Shown: positions 52,317 through 61,600, numbered from the stretch's first letter. The stretch is DNA of 64,000 bases from Sphingomonas arenae (GCF_016924655.1 NZ_JAFFJU010000001.1:806001-870000); one strand, 5' to 3'. Notes: generated by a model not told the origin, from the letters alone. Program-made: numbers and translations.

Positions 52317-52871
52317 ATGATCAAGTACGCGATCGCAGCTTCTACGCTGCTCCTCAGCACGACGGCGCTTGCGCAAACCGCTCAGCCCACCGCGGATCCT
52401 GCGGCGCCGGCGGGCCCTGTTGATCCGTTGTCGTCGACAACGACCACGACCACCACGGACCCGGCGACACCCACGACCACTACTGCCCAGCCGGCTCCGA
52501 CAGAGCAGTCCACGACGACGCCGTCGGGAGTCCAGCCGGCCCAGCCTGCCACTCCCGCCGATCCATCCACGTCCACTTCGGCGACCCCTGCGACTCCCGC
52601 CTCACCTGCGCAGCAGGATGCCGCGACCGGGGAGCAGGGCGGCGGCGACGCCGTCGCGACCACGGTGGAAGCGGACTGGGCCAAGTACGACACCAACAGC
52701 GGTGGCACGCTCAGCCGCACCGAGTTCAACAAGTGGGTGACGGACCTGCAGACTGCCGCGGACAAGAAAGCCCCCACCCGCGGCTACCTGAACTCGGCCT
52801 TCCGCAAGGCCGATTCCGACAAGAACGGCAACGTTTCCAAGGAAGAACTGCAGACCTTCCTGCGCGGCTAA
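52317..52871 (+). CDS. Secreted EF-hand calcium-binding protein
   Basis: A 184-residue protein with the signal peptide MIKYAIAASTLLLSTTALAQ. A 95-residue Thr/Pro/Ala/Ser-rich disordered linker follows, containing a run of Thr residues and many Thr-Pro/Ala-Thr repeats. Two EF-hands come last: DTNSGGTLSRTE from about residue 124 and DSDKNGNVSKEE from about 166, each with the Asp/Asn/Gly/Glu pattern of a 12-residue loop. It probably binds Ca2+ in the periplasm. GGAG precedes the ATG. It converges with the UvsE-like gene across a hairpin. Confidence 0.92.
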   Translation: MIKYAIAASTLLLSTTALAQTAQPTADPAAPAGPVDPLSSTTTTTTTDPATPTTTTAQPAPTEQSTTTPSGVQPAQPATPADPSTSTSATPATPASPAQQDAATGEQGGGDAVATTVEADWAKYDTNSGGTLSRTEFNKWVTDLQTAADKKAPTRGYLNSAFRKADSDKNGNVSKEELQTFLRG

Positions 52872-52884
52872 GCGCACGTATCAG

Positions 52885-52910
52885 CGGGCGGCCCGGACCC
52901 GGGCCGCCCG
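52885..52910. terminator. GC-rich hairpin between convergent genes
   Basis: A perfect 11-bp stem (CGGGCGGCCCG with CGGGCCGCCCG) with a GACC loop lies between the EF-hand stop and the UvsE-like stop. It has no T-run on either strand, so it may act as a bidirectional, weak or Rho-assisted terminator. Confidence 0.6.
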
Positions 52911-52917
52911 TCAGCGC

Positions 52918-54096
52918 TCAGGCGAATTCCTCCTCATCCGCGGCCGCCAGTGCGCCTTCATCAACGTCCGGTTCCTCCTCGGCGGAAACGCCCTGCTCCA
53001 GCCTCTTTTCCTCGGCCGCCAGTTCCTCCGCATCCTCCGCCGTGATCCCAAATCGCGCCGCAACGTCAGGCGCGAAGCGGAGCAGGTCCGGCCGAAGCTT
53101 GATAATCGACACGTCCTTCGACTTGCCCTCCATCATCACGTCGAATTCCAGCCCTTCGGCCATGCGCATGAAGGTCGCGAATTCAAACGGATTCGTGAAG
53201 TCGCTGTGACCCGTCCAGATCGGAGGCAGCAGGACGGTCTTGACCCGTGCAGTCGCCTTCACCGGCGCCTTGGTCAGTGCTTTTGAACGGCGACCCGTGC
53301 CAGCCTTTGCGGCAGCGCGCTGCTTGGCGGTGATCTGGCGCTTCACCTCCCGCATCTCAGTCCTAGGTGAGGAGAAGTGAATCTTCGGCCGGACTCCGTC
53401 AGGCCAAGTCGCCAGAAATTTCTCCAACGTTTCCCGGATGTCCAGTCGCTCAGGGTTGAGGCACCAGAAGTGCTGGTAGTCGAACACGCAGCGCACGCCC
53501 GTCCGCTCGTGGATCCAGAGTACGTCGGCCGCGGAGAATCGGATGTCGTCGTTCTCGAGCACCAGCCGCCGCTGCACATGCTCGGGGCACTGGTTCCATC
53601 CATCGATCCAACGGGCCCTGGAGGCTTCGCGGTCGTCGTAGACCCCGCCGACGTGCGTCACGAGCACCGCTTCCGGACCGCAGCCCATCCTGTCGAGCAT
53701 CTCGGCCTGACTGGACAGGTCCCAGATGCTCTTGCGGGTAAGGTCCGGGTCCGGGCTGTTGAGCAGAACGTACTGGGAGGGATGGAAGGACAGGCGGATG
53801 TCGAGCTCGCGCGCCTTCTTGCCGAACGCGGCCAGTTCCGCATCACTCTCCGCCACCATGTTGTGGAACTGCGGCATGTCCGGGTGGGTGGCGTAGGGCG
53901 CCAGGTCCGAGCTCAGCCGGTACATGTCGATCTCGACCTTCTTCAGGTAGTCGAGAATCTCGTCGACATGTTCGAGACTGCATTTCAGGTGCGGGTTCTT
54001 CTGCCAGCGACGGGTGTCGTTGCCCTTGAGGCCAGGCACTCCCAGTACCTTCACGGGAAAGCCTAGCCGCAACGGGCGGGTCGGGGTCGACGTCAT
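52918..54096 (-). CDS. uvsE: UV-damage endonuclease UvsE/UVDE-type
   Basis: A 392-residue TIM-barrel endonuclease that nicks DNA 5' to UV photoproducts in place of, or beside, excision repair. Conserved blocks are LGFPVKVLG, YRLSSDLAPYATHP, SFHPSQYVLLNSPDP, HVGGVYDDREASRARW, LVLENDD with the metal-binding Glu, and FDYQHFWCLN. A Lys/Ala-rich insert (about 285-310) and an acidic Glu/Asp tail (last 55 residues) make it longer than classic UVDE. GAGGAG precedes the ATG at 54096, which overlaps the stop of the DHH gene. Confidence 0.9.
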   Translation of the reverse strand: MTSTPTRPLRLGFPVKVLGVPGLKGNDTRRWQKNPHLKCSLEHVDEILDYLKKVEIDMYRLSSDLAPYATHPDMPQFHNMVAESDAELAAFGKKARELDIRLSFHPSQYVLLNSPDPDLTRKSIWDLSSQAEMLDRMGCGPEAVLVTHVGGVYDDREASRARWIDGWNQCPEHVQRRLVLENDDIRFSAADVLWIHERTGVRCVFDYQHFWCLNPERLDIRETLEKFLATWPDGVRPKIHFSSPRTEMREVKRQITAKQRAAAKAGTGRRSKALTKAPVKATARVKTVLLPPIWTGHSDFTNPFEFATFMRMAEGLEFDVMMEGKSKDVSIIKLRPDLLRFAPDVAARFGITAEDAEELAAEEKRLEQGVSAEEEPDVDEGALAAADEEEFA

Positions 54097-55121
54097 GCGA
54101 TCTGCTCCTCTGGAAAGCCGAGTTCGCGCACGAACTCGTTCCATTGCTCGTGCCGTAACGCACCGCCGCTCGCTGCGCGGTGGCCGCTGCCATATTCGCT
54201 GCCTGCGCCCTCCGGCCGGCGCTCGGCGAAGAAGCGGATGAGGTCGTGCCCGGCAGCCGTGCGCGCGGCGAAGTGGACCCAGCCGGGCCGGTAGTCGCGA
54301 TTGGCCGCGATTACGACCTTGTCCTTCAGGCGCGATCGCCATTGCTGGGCGACCAGAGGGTGGACCTGGCAGGGCGATGCGAGCGGAATCAGAGCGACAT
54401 CGCCCCGCACCTTCGGGGCCACCCGCCGCGCGATCTCCATCTCGGCCTTCACCTCTTCTTTGGCGGCGATCAATTCGGCGGTCTCGGGATACTCACCCGA
54501 CAGCAGTTCCTTCGGGGAGTTGCACTTCAGCAGCAGCTGCAGAGCCGGCGTGGCGTCGGCCGAGGCTGTGCGCCGGGGCGCGTTGATCAGCGAGACGGCG
54601 TTGCGGAGGGCGGTCTTGCCAAAGCGTCGCTGCGCTTCCTCCAGCTCGGAAAAGCCGGCGTCCTCGGCCATGTCGCCGATCAGCCCGATGGCTGCGAGCC
54701 ACAGCAGGTCCTCGGCCGCTCCGGCGCCCCGCGCGCACCAATAAGCGAGCAGCGCCGAGGTCGGCTCGGGCACCTGGCCGTGCCCGCTGATCACCAACGC
54801 TTCGCCCGGCACACCGGTCGGCACGTGATGGTCGATGAGAACTGTCGGCACGCCGGGTGCGATCTCGCCGTCGCGGACCCCAAGATCGGTGGCGATAAGG
54901 GCGGGAGGCGAACGCTCCGCCAGCTCCGCGCGGAGCTCCGGGGACCATGGGTTCTCGCCTTTGCCCACCAGCCTGACGTCCGATCCTTCAAGCGTACGCG
55001 CGAGGATCGCAACGGCCGACAGCCCGTCCGCATCGAAGTGCCCCAGGATCAGTGGCGAACCGGGCGCAAGGTCCAGCCAGGAGCGGAAGCGGTCACCGGT
55101 AGCTTGCGGGTCGAGAGCCAT
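54093..55121 (-). CDS. DHH-family phosphoesterase (RecJ-like)
   Basis: A 342-residue DHH phosphoesterase. The metal-site motifs are visible: HFDADGLSA, ATDLGVRD and LIDHHVP. They are followed by LAAIGLIGDMAE and a C-terminal DHHA1-like domain ending in GRSGGALRHE-type glycines (SGHRAASGGALRHE). This is the single-stranded nuclease/nanoRNase/pAp phosphatase superfamily; the exact substrate is unknown. The ATG at 55121 is chosen by homology length. Its stop overlaps the UvsE start, which suggests a shared repair-linked transcript. Confidence 0.88.
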   Translation of the reverse strand: MALDPQATGDRFRSWLDLAPGSPLILGHFDADGLSAVAILARTLEGSDVRLVGKGENPWSPELRAELAERSPPALIATDLGVRDGEIAPGVPTVLIDHHVPTGVPGEALVISGHGQVPEPTSALLAYWCARGAGAAEDLLWLAAIGLIGDMAEDAGFSELEEAQRRFGKTALRNAVSLINAPRRTASADATPALQLLLKCNSPKELLSGEYPETAELIAAKEEVKAEMEIARRVAPKVRGDVALIPLASPCQVHPLVAQQWRSRLKDKVVIAANRDYRPGWVHFAARTAAGHDLIRFFAERRPEGAGSEYGSGHRAASGGALRHEQWNEFVRELGFPEEQIA

Positions 55122-55212
55122 GGGGAGGGAACGACCCGGGCCGCATCCTGCTCCGCAACCAAGCCGCACCCTGCCCGTTCGTCCGTATGGGGCCACACAG
55201 GAGAGCGACCAG

Positions 55213-55653
55213 ATGATCACACGCACCGCGAGCGCGCGCTACGAGGGTATGGGGAAATCCGGGAAGGGCTGGATCAGCACACAATCTGGCGTCCTTCATG
55301 ACCAGCGCTATGGCTTCAACACTCGTTTCGAGAACGAGCCCGGCACCAATCCGGAGGAACTGATCGCGGCGGCTCACGCCGGCTGCTTCGCGATGGCGCT
55401 GAGCTTCGAACTGGCCAAGGTCGGTGTCGAGGATGGGACGCTTGAGGCGGAGGCGAGGGTCAAGCTTGACCAGGACGGCACCGGTTTCAAGGTCAGCCGC
55501 TCCGACCTCAGGCTACGCGCCTCCGTCCCGGGCATCGAGGAGGCGCGCTTGCGGGAGCTGGCGGAGAGCGCAAAGGCGAACTGCCCGATCTCCAAGCTCC
55601 TCAACGCGGAGACGAGCCTCGACGTGGAGATCGCTGCCGGCGCTTCGGCCTAG
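55213..55653 (+). CDS. OsmC/Ohr family peroxiredoxin-like protein
   Basis: A 146-residue OsmC-type protein: RTASARYEGMGKSGKGWISTQSGVL, NPEELIAAAHAGCFAMALSFEL with the first reactive Cys, and ESAKANCPISKLLNAETSLDVEIA with the second. The two cysteines form the peroxidatic and resolving pair that detoxifies organic hydroperoxides. The start at 55213 and the overall length match OsmC rather than Ohr. Divergent from the DHH gene by 92 bp. Confidence 0.95.
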   Translation: MITRTASARYEGMGKSGKGWISTQSGVLHDQRYGFNTRFENEPGTNPEELIAAAHAGCFAMALSFELAKVGVEDGTLEAEARVKLDQDGTGFKVSRSDLRLRASVPGIEEARLRELAESAKANCPISKLLNAETSLDVEIAAGASA

Positions 55654-55705
55654 GCGCCGCCGACTGCGAGTTGCGTGAGCTGAAGTAGCTGTGCATGGCC
55701 GTCCC

Positions 55706-56917
55706 ATGGCCGCCGGCAATCCTTCGAACCACGAGCGAAACGCGGGGCTGTTGCTCATGGCGGCGGCGGGGCTTGCGCTGGTCATCGCCAACTCGCCCAT
55801 GGCCGATGCTTACCACGGGGCCCTTCACGCATACGTCGGTCCGTTGACCATCCATTATTGGATCGCGGACGCGCTGATGGCGGTTTTCTTCCTGCTGGTC
55901 GGACTGGAGGTGAAGCGCGAGTGGTATGACGGTCAGCTGGCGACGCCGGCGGCGCGGCGTCTGCCGATGATCGCCGCCGCCGCCGGGATGGCGATGCCCG
56001 CGTTGGTGTACAAGATTGCCACCGGCTTCGATGCGGCGCTCAGCAGCGGCTGGGCGATTCCTGCTGCGACCGACATTGCCTTCGCGCTGGGGGTGCTGGC
56101 GCTGATCGGCAGCCGGGTGCCAGCATCGATCAAGCTGCTGCTCGTCACCATCGCCATCATTGATGACATCGGCGCAGTCGTGATCATCGCGCTTTTCTAT
56201 ACGTCGGACCTGAACGTGCAGGCGCTGGCCGTATCCGCGCTCATCGTCGGCATCATGGCGGCCATGACCATGTTCGGAGTCCGCAAGCTCTGGCCGTTTC
56301 TGGCGGGCTTCGTGCTGTTGTGGATCGCTGTGTTCCAGTCCGGTGTCCACGCGACCATCGCGGGCGTTCTCGCCGCGTTGACGATCCCGCTCGGCAAGGG
56401 GGAGCCATACTCCCCGCTCAAATTGCTCGAGCATCGCATCCACCCCTATGTCATGTTCGGGATCGTGCCCCTGTTCGGCTTTGCAAGTGCCGGTGTGACC
56501 TTTCCCGGCACGGACGCGATTCTGGCACCCCTCCCGATCGGCATCGCGCTTGGCCTGTTCCTGGGCAAGCAGGCCGGAGTATTAGGTGCGGTGTGGATCG
56601 CGGATCGGACGGGCGTTGCTCCCAAGCCGGCATCGCTTCGGTGGGTGCACATCTATGGAGCATCGCTTCTGTGCGGGATCGGCTTCACCATGAGCCTGTT
56701 CATCGGCGCCTTGGCTTTCGACGACCCGCTGCTGGTGGACGAGGCGAAGATCGGCACGCTGGCGGGATCACTGGCCTCTGGGCTCCTGGGCTTTGCCGTG
56801 CTCAAATGGGCCGGCCCCATCCCAAGCACCCGCTACGAACTGGACGAGGCTGAAGAAGTGTTCGGCGAGGATGCGGACAAGGACCCGACGGTATGCAAAG
56901 ACGAGCTCTCCCGCTGA
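55706..56917 (+). CDS. nhaA: Na+/H+ antiporter NhaA
   Basis: A 403-residue inner-membrane antiporter of about 12 spans that exports Na+ in exchange for protons. The ion-site Asp pair is in IAIIDDIGAVVIIALFY. MAVFFLLVGLEVKREWYDGQL, PAATDIAFALGVLALIGSRVPASIKLLL and GIGFTMSLFIGALAF are the family blocks. The C-terminal 30 residues are acidic. The ATG at 55706 is preferred over a GTG at 55691; neither has a strong ribosome site. The 3' end overlaps the DUF885 gene by 25 bases. Confidence 0.95.
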   Translation: MAAGNPSNHERNAGLLLMAAAGLALVIANSPMADAYHGALHAYVGPLTIHYWIADALMAVFFLLVGLEVKREWYDGQLATPAARRLPMIAAAAGMAMPALVYKIATGFDAALSSGWAIPAATDIAFALGVLALIGSRVPASIKLLLVTIAIIDDIGAVVIIALFYTSDLNVQALAVSALIVGIMAAMTMFGVRKLWPFLAGFVLLWIAVFQSGVHATIAGVLAALTIPLGKGEPYSPLKLLEHRIHPYVMFGIVPLFGFASAGVTFPGTDAILAPLPIGIALGLFLGKQAGVLGAVWIADRTGVAPKPASLRWVHIYGASLLCGIGFTMSLFIGALAFDDPLLVDEAKIGTLAGSLASGLLGFAVLKWAGPIPSTRYELDEAEEVFGEDADKDPTVCKDELSR

Positions 56918-58179
56918 TCCTGCTGGCGTTGCTCCTGGCAGCGTGCGTCAACGTCGGTGCGCCCAACGACAGCCTGGACGCCGTGGCTCGAGACTATGTG
57001 CGCACGCAGCTTGCGATCGGCGTGAAGGAAGATGGCTACATTGACGCCTACTACGGTCCCGCCGACCTGCAGGCGGACGGAAAGGCCATCGCTGCGGCGG
57101 AGGGCCTGCCGCAATTGGCCGCACGAGTCTCGCAGCTCCGCGCACGCATCGGTCCGCTCCACCAGTCGGAGCCGCGGCGCGCAGCCTTTCTGGACGCGCA
57201 GCTGAACGCGGCTGCCACACGGCTGCAGATGCTCCAAGGCGAGAAACTGCCGTTCGCCGAAGAAGCGCAAGGCCTGTTCGGAGTTCGTCCGCAACTCAAA
57301 CCCCTGTCGGCCTACGACCCGGTCCTTGCCCGCATCGATGCGCTCGTTCCCGGAGAGGATGCCCTGCCGGATCGGGTTGAGGCCTTCCAGAATCGCTTCA
57401 CGGTGGGGCGCAAGGAACTGGAGGACGTGTTCCGGAACGCTATCGCGGCCTGCCGGACAGCCACGCTGCGGCACATCACCCTGCCCCCGACGGAGCGCTT
57501 CAACCTGGCTTTCGTTCACGACAAGAGTTGGAGCGGCTACAACTATTATCTTGGTGATTACCAATCCCGGATCGAGATCAACACCGACTTGCCGATCCGC
57601 ATCAACCGGGCGATTGATCTTGGCTGTCACGAAGGTTATCCCGGGCACCACGCGCTGAACGTCTTGCTGGAAGAGCGACTGGTGCGCGGTCGCGGCTGGG
57701 TCGAGTTCAGCGTCTATCCCCTTTATTCGCCGCAGTCGCTGATCGCTGAAGGCTCCGCCAATTTTGGCATCGACCTGGCGTTTCCGCCGGCCCGCAAGCT
57801 CCGTTACGAGATGGCTGTCCTGTACCCGCTGGCGAAGCTGCCGACGCAGGACGCGGAGAGGTACGACCAGCTGTTGCTGGCACTACGGGATCTTCAGGGT
57901 GCGCGAATGACCATCGCGCAGATGTTCCTGGACGGCCAGATCGGCGAGGAAGAGGCGGTGCGGCTGACGCAGAAGTACCAGCTGTTCAGCGAAGCCCGTG
58001 CACGCCAGTCGGTGAACTTCACCAAACAGTATCGCAGCTACGTCATCAATTATGGTCTCGGCCGGGATATGGTGGCGGCGGATGTCGAGAGCGCCGGTGC
58101 AGCCGAGGAGGCGCGCTGGAGACGAATGGAGCAGCTCCTCTCCGAGCCCACCCTCCCGTCCGACTTGAAGGCGCGGTGA
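56893..58179 (+). CDS. DUF885 family lipoprotein (HExxxGHH metallohydrolase-like)
   Basis: A 428-residue protein with a lipoprotein signal MQRRALPLILLALLLAAC (Cys18). A mainly helical body has the putative zinc motif CHEGYPGHH near residue 245 (His-Glu...Gly-His-His) and IAEGSANFGIDLAFP downstream, which supplies a possible third ligand. DUF885 proteins are suspected metallopeptidases; none is assigned with certainty here. Its ATG lies inside the end of nhaA and its stop overlaps the next gene (TGATG). Confidence 0.87.
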   Translation: MQRRALPLILLALLLAACVNVGAPNDSLDAVARDYVRTQLAIGVKEDGYIDAYYGPADLQADGKAIAAAEGLPQLAARVSQLRARIGPLHQSEPRRAAFLDAQLNAAATRLQMLQGEKLPFAEEAQGLFGVRPQLKPLSAYDPVLARIDALVPGEDALPDRVEAFQNRFTVGRKELEDVFRNAIAACRTATLRHITLPPTERFNLAFVHDKSWSGYNYYLGDYQSRIEINTDLPIRINRAIDLGCHEGYPGHHALNVLLEERLVRGRGWVEFSVYPLYSPQSLIAEGSANFGIDLAFPPARKLRYEMAVLYPLAKLPTQDAERYDQLLLALRDLQGARMTIAQMFLDGQIGEEEAVRLTQKYQLFSEARARQSVNFTKQYRSYVINYGLGRDMVAADVESAGAAEEARWRRMEQLLSEPTLPSDLKAR

Positions 58180-59177
58180 TGCGCTGCTTCTGGGACGAGC
58201 GGCAGCGGGCCCATGCTCCCGCCGCCGAGTTCTTCAACGGCGCGCTGCATCCCGCCGCCGAGCATGGTGGTCGGGTGGATGCGGTTCTGTCGGCGATCCG
58301 CGCGACGGAACCTGCACGCGACCATGGATTGGAGCCGCTGTTACGGGTTCATTCCGCAGACTATCTCGACTTCCTTCGAGCGGCATTTGCCGAGTGGCGT
58401 GCTGCCGGACGCGAGGGTGACGCTTTCCCCTACGCCTTTCCGGTGGTGCATCGCCGAGCACTGGATTTCGACCGCATCGACGCCAAGCTCGGTCAGTACA
58501 GTTACGACACTTCCACACCGATCGGTGAGCATAGCTGGCAGGCCGCATACTGGGGCGCGCAGACGGCCCTGACAGCGCTCGAAGCCGCGCGTGCGGATGG
58601 CACCGCCTTCGCCTTCTGCCGCCCACCGGGACATCACGCGGGACGCGATTATCTTGGCGGCTACAGTTACGTCAACAATGCCGCAGTCGCCGCAGAACAG
58701 GCGCTCGCAGAAGGCGGGTCGAAGGTAGCGATTCTCGATGTAGACTATCATCATGGGAACGGCACACAGGACATTTTCACCGACCGGAACGATGTACGGT
58801 TCGTGTCCATTCATGCGGACCCGACGACCGACTACCCCTTCTTCTGGGGCCATGCCGACGAGAGTCGCGGAAACATCCTCAACCTGCCGCTTCCGCGCGG
58901 CACCGGCTATCCTGCCTACGAACGCGCGCTCGCTCAGGGGCTGGAGTGGGTCGCGGCCGGATCGCCCGACCTGCTGATCGTCAGCTACGGCGCCGACACC
59001 TACGCGGGCGACCCGATCAGCCACTTCGCGCTCGAGACACCCGACTACACGGCTATGGCGGGGTGCATCGCTGCACTAGACCTGCCAACGCTCATCGTGA
59101 TGGAAGGCGGGTATGCGATAGACGCGCTCGGCGCCAACATGGCCGCCTTCCTCGAAGGCTTTGCGCGTCGGGGTTAG
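58179..59177 (+). CDS. Histone-deacetylase/acetylpolyamine amidohydrolase family protein
   Basis: A 332-residue zinc amidohydrolase. Active-site blocks are FCRPPGHHAGRDYLGGYSYVNN (His-His dyad), AILDVDYHHGNGTQDIF with the zinc Asp/His, SIHADPTTDYPFFWG, and LIVSYGADTYAGDPISHF in the place of the usual GFDAHxxDPLG segment. It probably removes acetyl groups from polyamines or small amines in the cytoplasm. The ATG at 58179 (GTG at 58176 possible) overlaps the DUF885 stop. It converges with the yqhA-like pseudogene by 4 bases. Confidence 0.93.
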   Translation: MRCFWDERQRAHAPAAEFFNGALHPAAEHGGRVDAVLSAIRATEPARDHGLEPLLRVHSADYLDFLRAAFAEWRAAGREGDAFPYAFPVVHRRALDFDRIDAKLGQYSYDTSTPIGEHSWQAAYWGAQTALTALEAARADGTAFAFCRPPGHHAGRDYLGGYSYVNNAAVAAEQALAEGGSKVAILDVDYHHGNGTQDIFTDRNDVRFVSIHADPTTDYPFFWGHADESRGNILNLPLPRGTGYPAYERALAQGLEWVAAGSPDLLIVSYGADTYAGDPISHFALETPDYTAMAGCIAALDLPTLIVMEGGYAIDALGANMAAFLEGFARRG

Positions 59178-59748
59178 CGGTGGCCGTTCGTTGAGGCGGC
59201 AATCTTGTCCATGAAGGCGAGCATCACGCCCGACGCGATGAAGACCAGGTGGATGACGACCATCCAGAACAACTGCTGATCCGTTCCTGGGACCATCTTG
59301 CCGGGCTCCAGCGCCATGAAGTTCTTCAGAAGGTTGATGCCCGAGATTGCCACGATCGATGCGATCAGCTTGAGCTTCAGCCCGGCGAAATCGACCTTGC
59401 CCATCCACTCGGGTCGATCCTCATGGTCCTGCACATCCATCTTCGAGACGAAGTTTTCGTAGCCTGCGAACAGAACCATCAGGAGCAGATTGCCGGTGAG
59501 CGTGATGTCGATGAGGGACAGCACGGCCAGGACGGCATCGCTCTCACTCATGGTCAGAGTGTGCGTGACGATATGCCAGCTTTCCTGCGCGAACTTCACC
59601 AGCAGCATGCAAGCGCCACGACCATCAGCAGGTAGAAGGGCGCCATCAGCCAGCGACTGCCGAACAGCACGGCTTCGAGGCCCCGCTCCACTCGATCGAA
59701 CTTCGGACCGCGCCGCGCATTTCCCGGCACGATAGGTGTGTGCTTCAT
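59174..59748 (-). pseudogene. Frameshifted YqhA/TIGR00645 family inner-membrane protein
   Basis: The family's N-terminus (FDRVERGLEAVLFGSRWLMAPFYLLMVVALA) is read from ATG 59748 but runs into a stop at 59596. The rest (LLVKFAQESWHIVTHTLTMSESDAVLAVLSLIDITLTGNLLLMVLFAGYENFVS and following spans) is in another frame. Inserting one base in CTTGCATG at about 59607-59610 (read on the minus strand) restores a continuous protein of normal length. Three or four membrane spans; function of the family unknown. Either a recent single-base deletion or a base-call error; the rest looks under selection. Confidence 0.85.
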
Positions 59749-59752
59749 ATCT

Positions 59753-59796
59753 GAGCCCCCAACAAGTGGGGCTCTGGTTAACCACAAGCGGTTAAC
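59753..59796. other. Two tandem hairpins between etfA and the yqhA-like gene
   Basis: GAGCCCC/GGGGCTC (59753-59759 with 59768-59774) and GTTAACC/GGTTAAC (59777-59783 with 59790-59796). On the minus strand they follow the etfA stop and lie just before the ATG of the yqhA-like gene, without a T-run. They could terminate the etf transcript weakly or fold into the leader of the next gene. Confidence 0.5.
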
Positions 59797-59811
59797 GGCC
59801 GCCTAAGTGCG

Positions 59812-60744
59812 TTAGAGCTTCTCGGTCAGTTCCGGGACGACCTTGAACAGGTCGCCGACCAGCCCGACGTCCGCCACCTGGAAGATCGGCGCCTCTTCGT
59901 CCTTGTTGATCGCAACGATGACCTTGGAGTCCTTCATGCCGGCGAGGTGCTGGATCGCGCCCGAAATGCCGATCGCGATGTACAGCTCCGGAGCGACGAT
60001 CTTGCCGGTTTGCCCGACCTGATAGTCGTTGGGCGCATAGCCCGCGTCGACCGCCGCACGGCTGGCGCCGACCGCCGCGCCAAGCTTGTCGGCGAGGGGG
60101 TCAATCAGCTGGTGAAACGTATCGCTGGAGCCCAGGGCACGACCGCCGGAAACAATGATCTTGGCGCTGGTCAGCTCCGGCCGCTCGCTCTCGCTCGCTT
60201 CCATGGAGACGAAAGACGAGCGGTCGTTTGTCACGCCGGCTTCGACCTGCTCCACCGTGGCCGATCCGGCACCCCGCTCCGCCTTGGTGAAAGCCGTGCC
60301 GCGGACGGTGATCACCTTCTTGGCATCGTTGGAGCGCACCGTCGCGATGGCATTGCCCGCGTAGATGGGCCTGGTGAACGTGTCCGGCCCCTCGACGGAA
60401 ATGATATCGCTGATCTGCATGACATCGAGCAAGGCGGCGACACGCGGCGCGATGTTGCGGCCGGTCGTCGTCGACGAAGCCAGCAGGACGTCGTAGCCCT
60501 CCATCAGGCGCGCGAGCAGCGGGGCAACCGTCTCAGCGAGCTCATGATCCAGCGCGGAGTCAGCCGCCACCAGCACCTTCGACACCCCCGCGATGCTCTT
60601 TGCGTCGTCCGCAGCCGCAGGAGCCGCGCTGTCCGGCAGGAGCAGGTCGACCTCACCGCCGAGCGCGGCGGCCGCACCGAGCGTCGCGAGCGTCGAGTCC
60701 TTGACCTTGCCGTCGTGGTGCTCGCCCAAAACCAGGATCTTCAT
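59812..60744 (-). CDS. etfA: Electron transfer flavoprotein alpha subunit
   Basis: A 310-residue EtfA binding FAD with EtfB, passing electrons from acyl-CoA and other dehydrogenases to ETF-quinone oxidoreductase. It shows [126 protein letters not shown] (FAD-binding C-terminal domain) and [15 protein letters not shown]. The start overlaps the etfB stop by 4 bases. Confidence 0.98.
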   Translation of the reverse strand: MKILVLGEHHDGKVKDSTLATLGAAAALGGEVDLLLPDSAAPAAADDAKSIAGVSKVLVAADSALDHELAETVAPLLARLMEGYDVLLASSTTTGRNIAPRVAALLDVMQISDIISVEGPDTFTRPIYAGNAIATVRSNDAKKVITVRGTAFTKAERGAGSATVEQVEAGVTNDRSSFVSMEASESERPELTSAKIIVSGGRALGSSDTFHQLIDPLADKLGAAVGASRAAVDAGYAPNDYQVGQTGKIVAPELYIAIGISGAIQHLAGMKDSKVIVAINKDEEAPIFQVADVGLVGDLFKVVPELTEKL

Positions 60745-61490
60745 GCCACCGCTCCAATCGCCTTCAGCTTCGCAACGAGCTCATCCACAGAGCCGACCTT
60801 GATTCCTGCTTGCCGCTTCGACGGCTCGACGACCTTGAGCGTTTGCAGCCGTGGAGCCGTGTCTACGCCATAATCCGCCGGCGACTTGGTCGCGAGCGGC
60901 TTCGACTTGGCCTTCATGATGTTGGGCAGCGAGGCGTAGCGCGGCTCGTTCAGGCGAAGGTCGGTGGTGACGATCGCGGGTAGCTTTAGCGCGACCGTTT
61001 CGAGGCCACCGTCAACTTCCCGAGTAACATTGGCGTTGGATCCGTCCACCTCCACCTTCGACGCGAAGGTGCCCTGGCCCCAGCCCAACAACGCAGCCAG
61101 CATCTGTCCGACCTGGCTGGCGTCGTCATCGATCGCCTGCTTGCCGAGCAGGAACAGTCCCGGCTGCTCTTCCTCCGCGATCTTCGCGAGGATCTTGGCG
61201 ACGGCGAGCGGCTCAACCTCATCGTCGGTCTGAACGAGAATGGCACGATCCGCACCCATGGCGAGCGACGTGCGGAGGGTTTCCTGTGCCTTCGCCGGGC
61301 CAATGGAGACGGTGACGATCTCGGTGGCCGCGCCCTTCTCCTTGAGCCTGATCGCTTCCTCGACAGCAATCTCGTCGAAGGGGTTCATGCTCATCTTGAC
61401 GTTGGCGAGATCGACGCCGGTGCCGTCCATCTTCACACGCGGTTTGACGTTGTAGTCGATGACCCGCTTGACCGCGACTAAGACCTTCAT
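60741..61490 (-). CDS. etfB: Electron transfer flavoprotein beta subunit
   Basis: A 249-residue EtfB that binds AMP and carries the recognition loop. It shows [124 protein letters not shown] and VDELVAKLK. The ATG at 61490 is right for the family. An upstream in-frame ATG at 61535 adds [11 protein letters not shown], which is REP sequence, and is rejected. First gene of the etf pair. Confidence 0.98.
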   Translation of the reverse strand: MKVLVAVKRVIDYNVKPRVKMDGTGVDLANVKMSMNPFDEIAVEEAIRLKEKGAATEIVTVSIGPAKAQETLRTSLAMGADRAILVQTDDEVEPLAVAKILAKIAEEEQPGLFLLGKQAIDDDASQVGQMLAALLGWGQGTFASKVEVDGSNANVTREVDGGLETVALKLPAIVTTDLRLNEPRYASLPNIMKAKSKPLATKSPADYGVDTAPRLQTLKVVEPSKRQAGIKVGSVDELVAKLKAIGAVA

Positions 61491-61507
61491 GCTCAAACCT
61501 CTTCTCG

Positions 61508-61599
61508 CGTCATTCCCGCGGAGGCGGGAATCCATTTCCTGAACCCTCGTTCCAGCGCCTGGGAGCAGGAGCTGGATCCCCGCCCTCGCGGGGATGACG
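61508..61599. repeat. REP-like palindrome family B, inverted pair between etfB and sucC
   Basis: CGTCATTCCCGCGGAGGCGG-GAATCCA at 61508-61534 faces CTGGATCCCCGCCCTCGCGG-GGATGACG at 61572-61599. Each arm has its own small hairpin (TTCCCGC...GCGGGAA; TCCCCGC...GCGGGGA) and the pair can form a longer stem with a 37-base loop. It lies between two minus-strand genes, just past the sucC stop, where REPs often stabilise the mRNA 3' end. Confidence 0.85.
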
Positions 61600-61600
61600 A

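Noticed and set aside
59777-59796. CtrA binding site (TTAA-N7-TTAAC)
   Set aside because: The spacing here is 10 bases and the site is a perfect inverted repeat, so it reads better as a hairpin. A similar string in dinB near 63909 has spacing 6.
61491-61535. Longer EtfB starting at 61535
   Set aside because: The added residues are translated REP sequence ([11 protein letters not shown]); the family start is at 61490.
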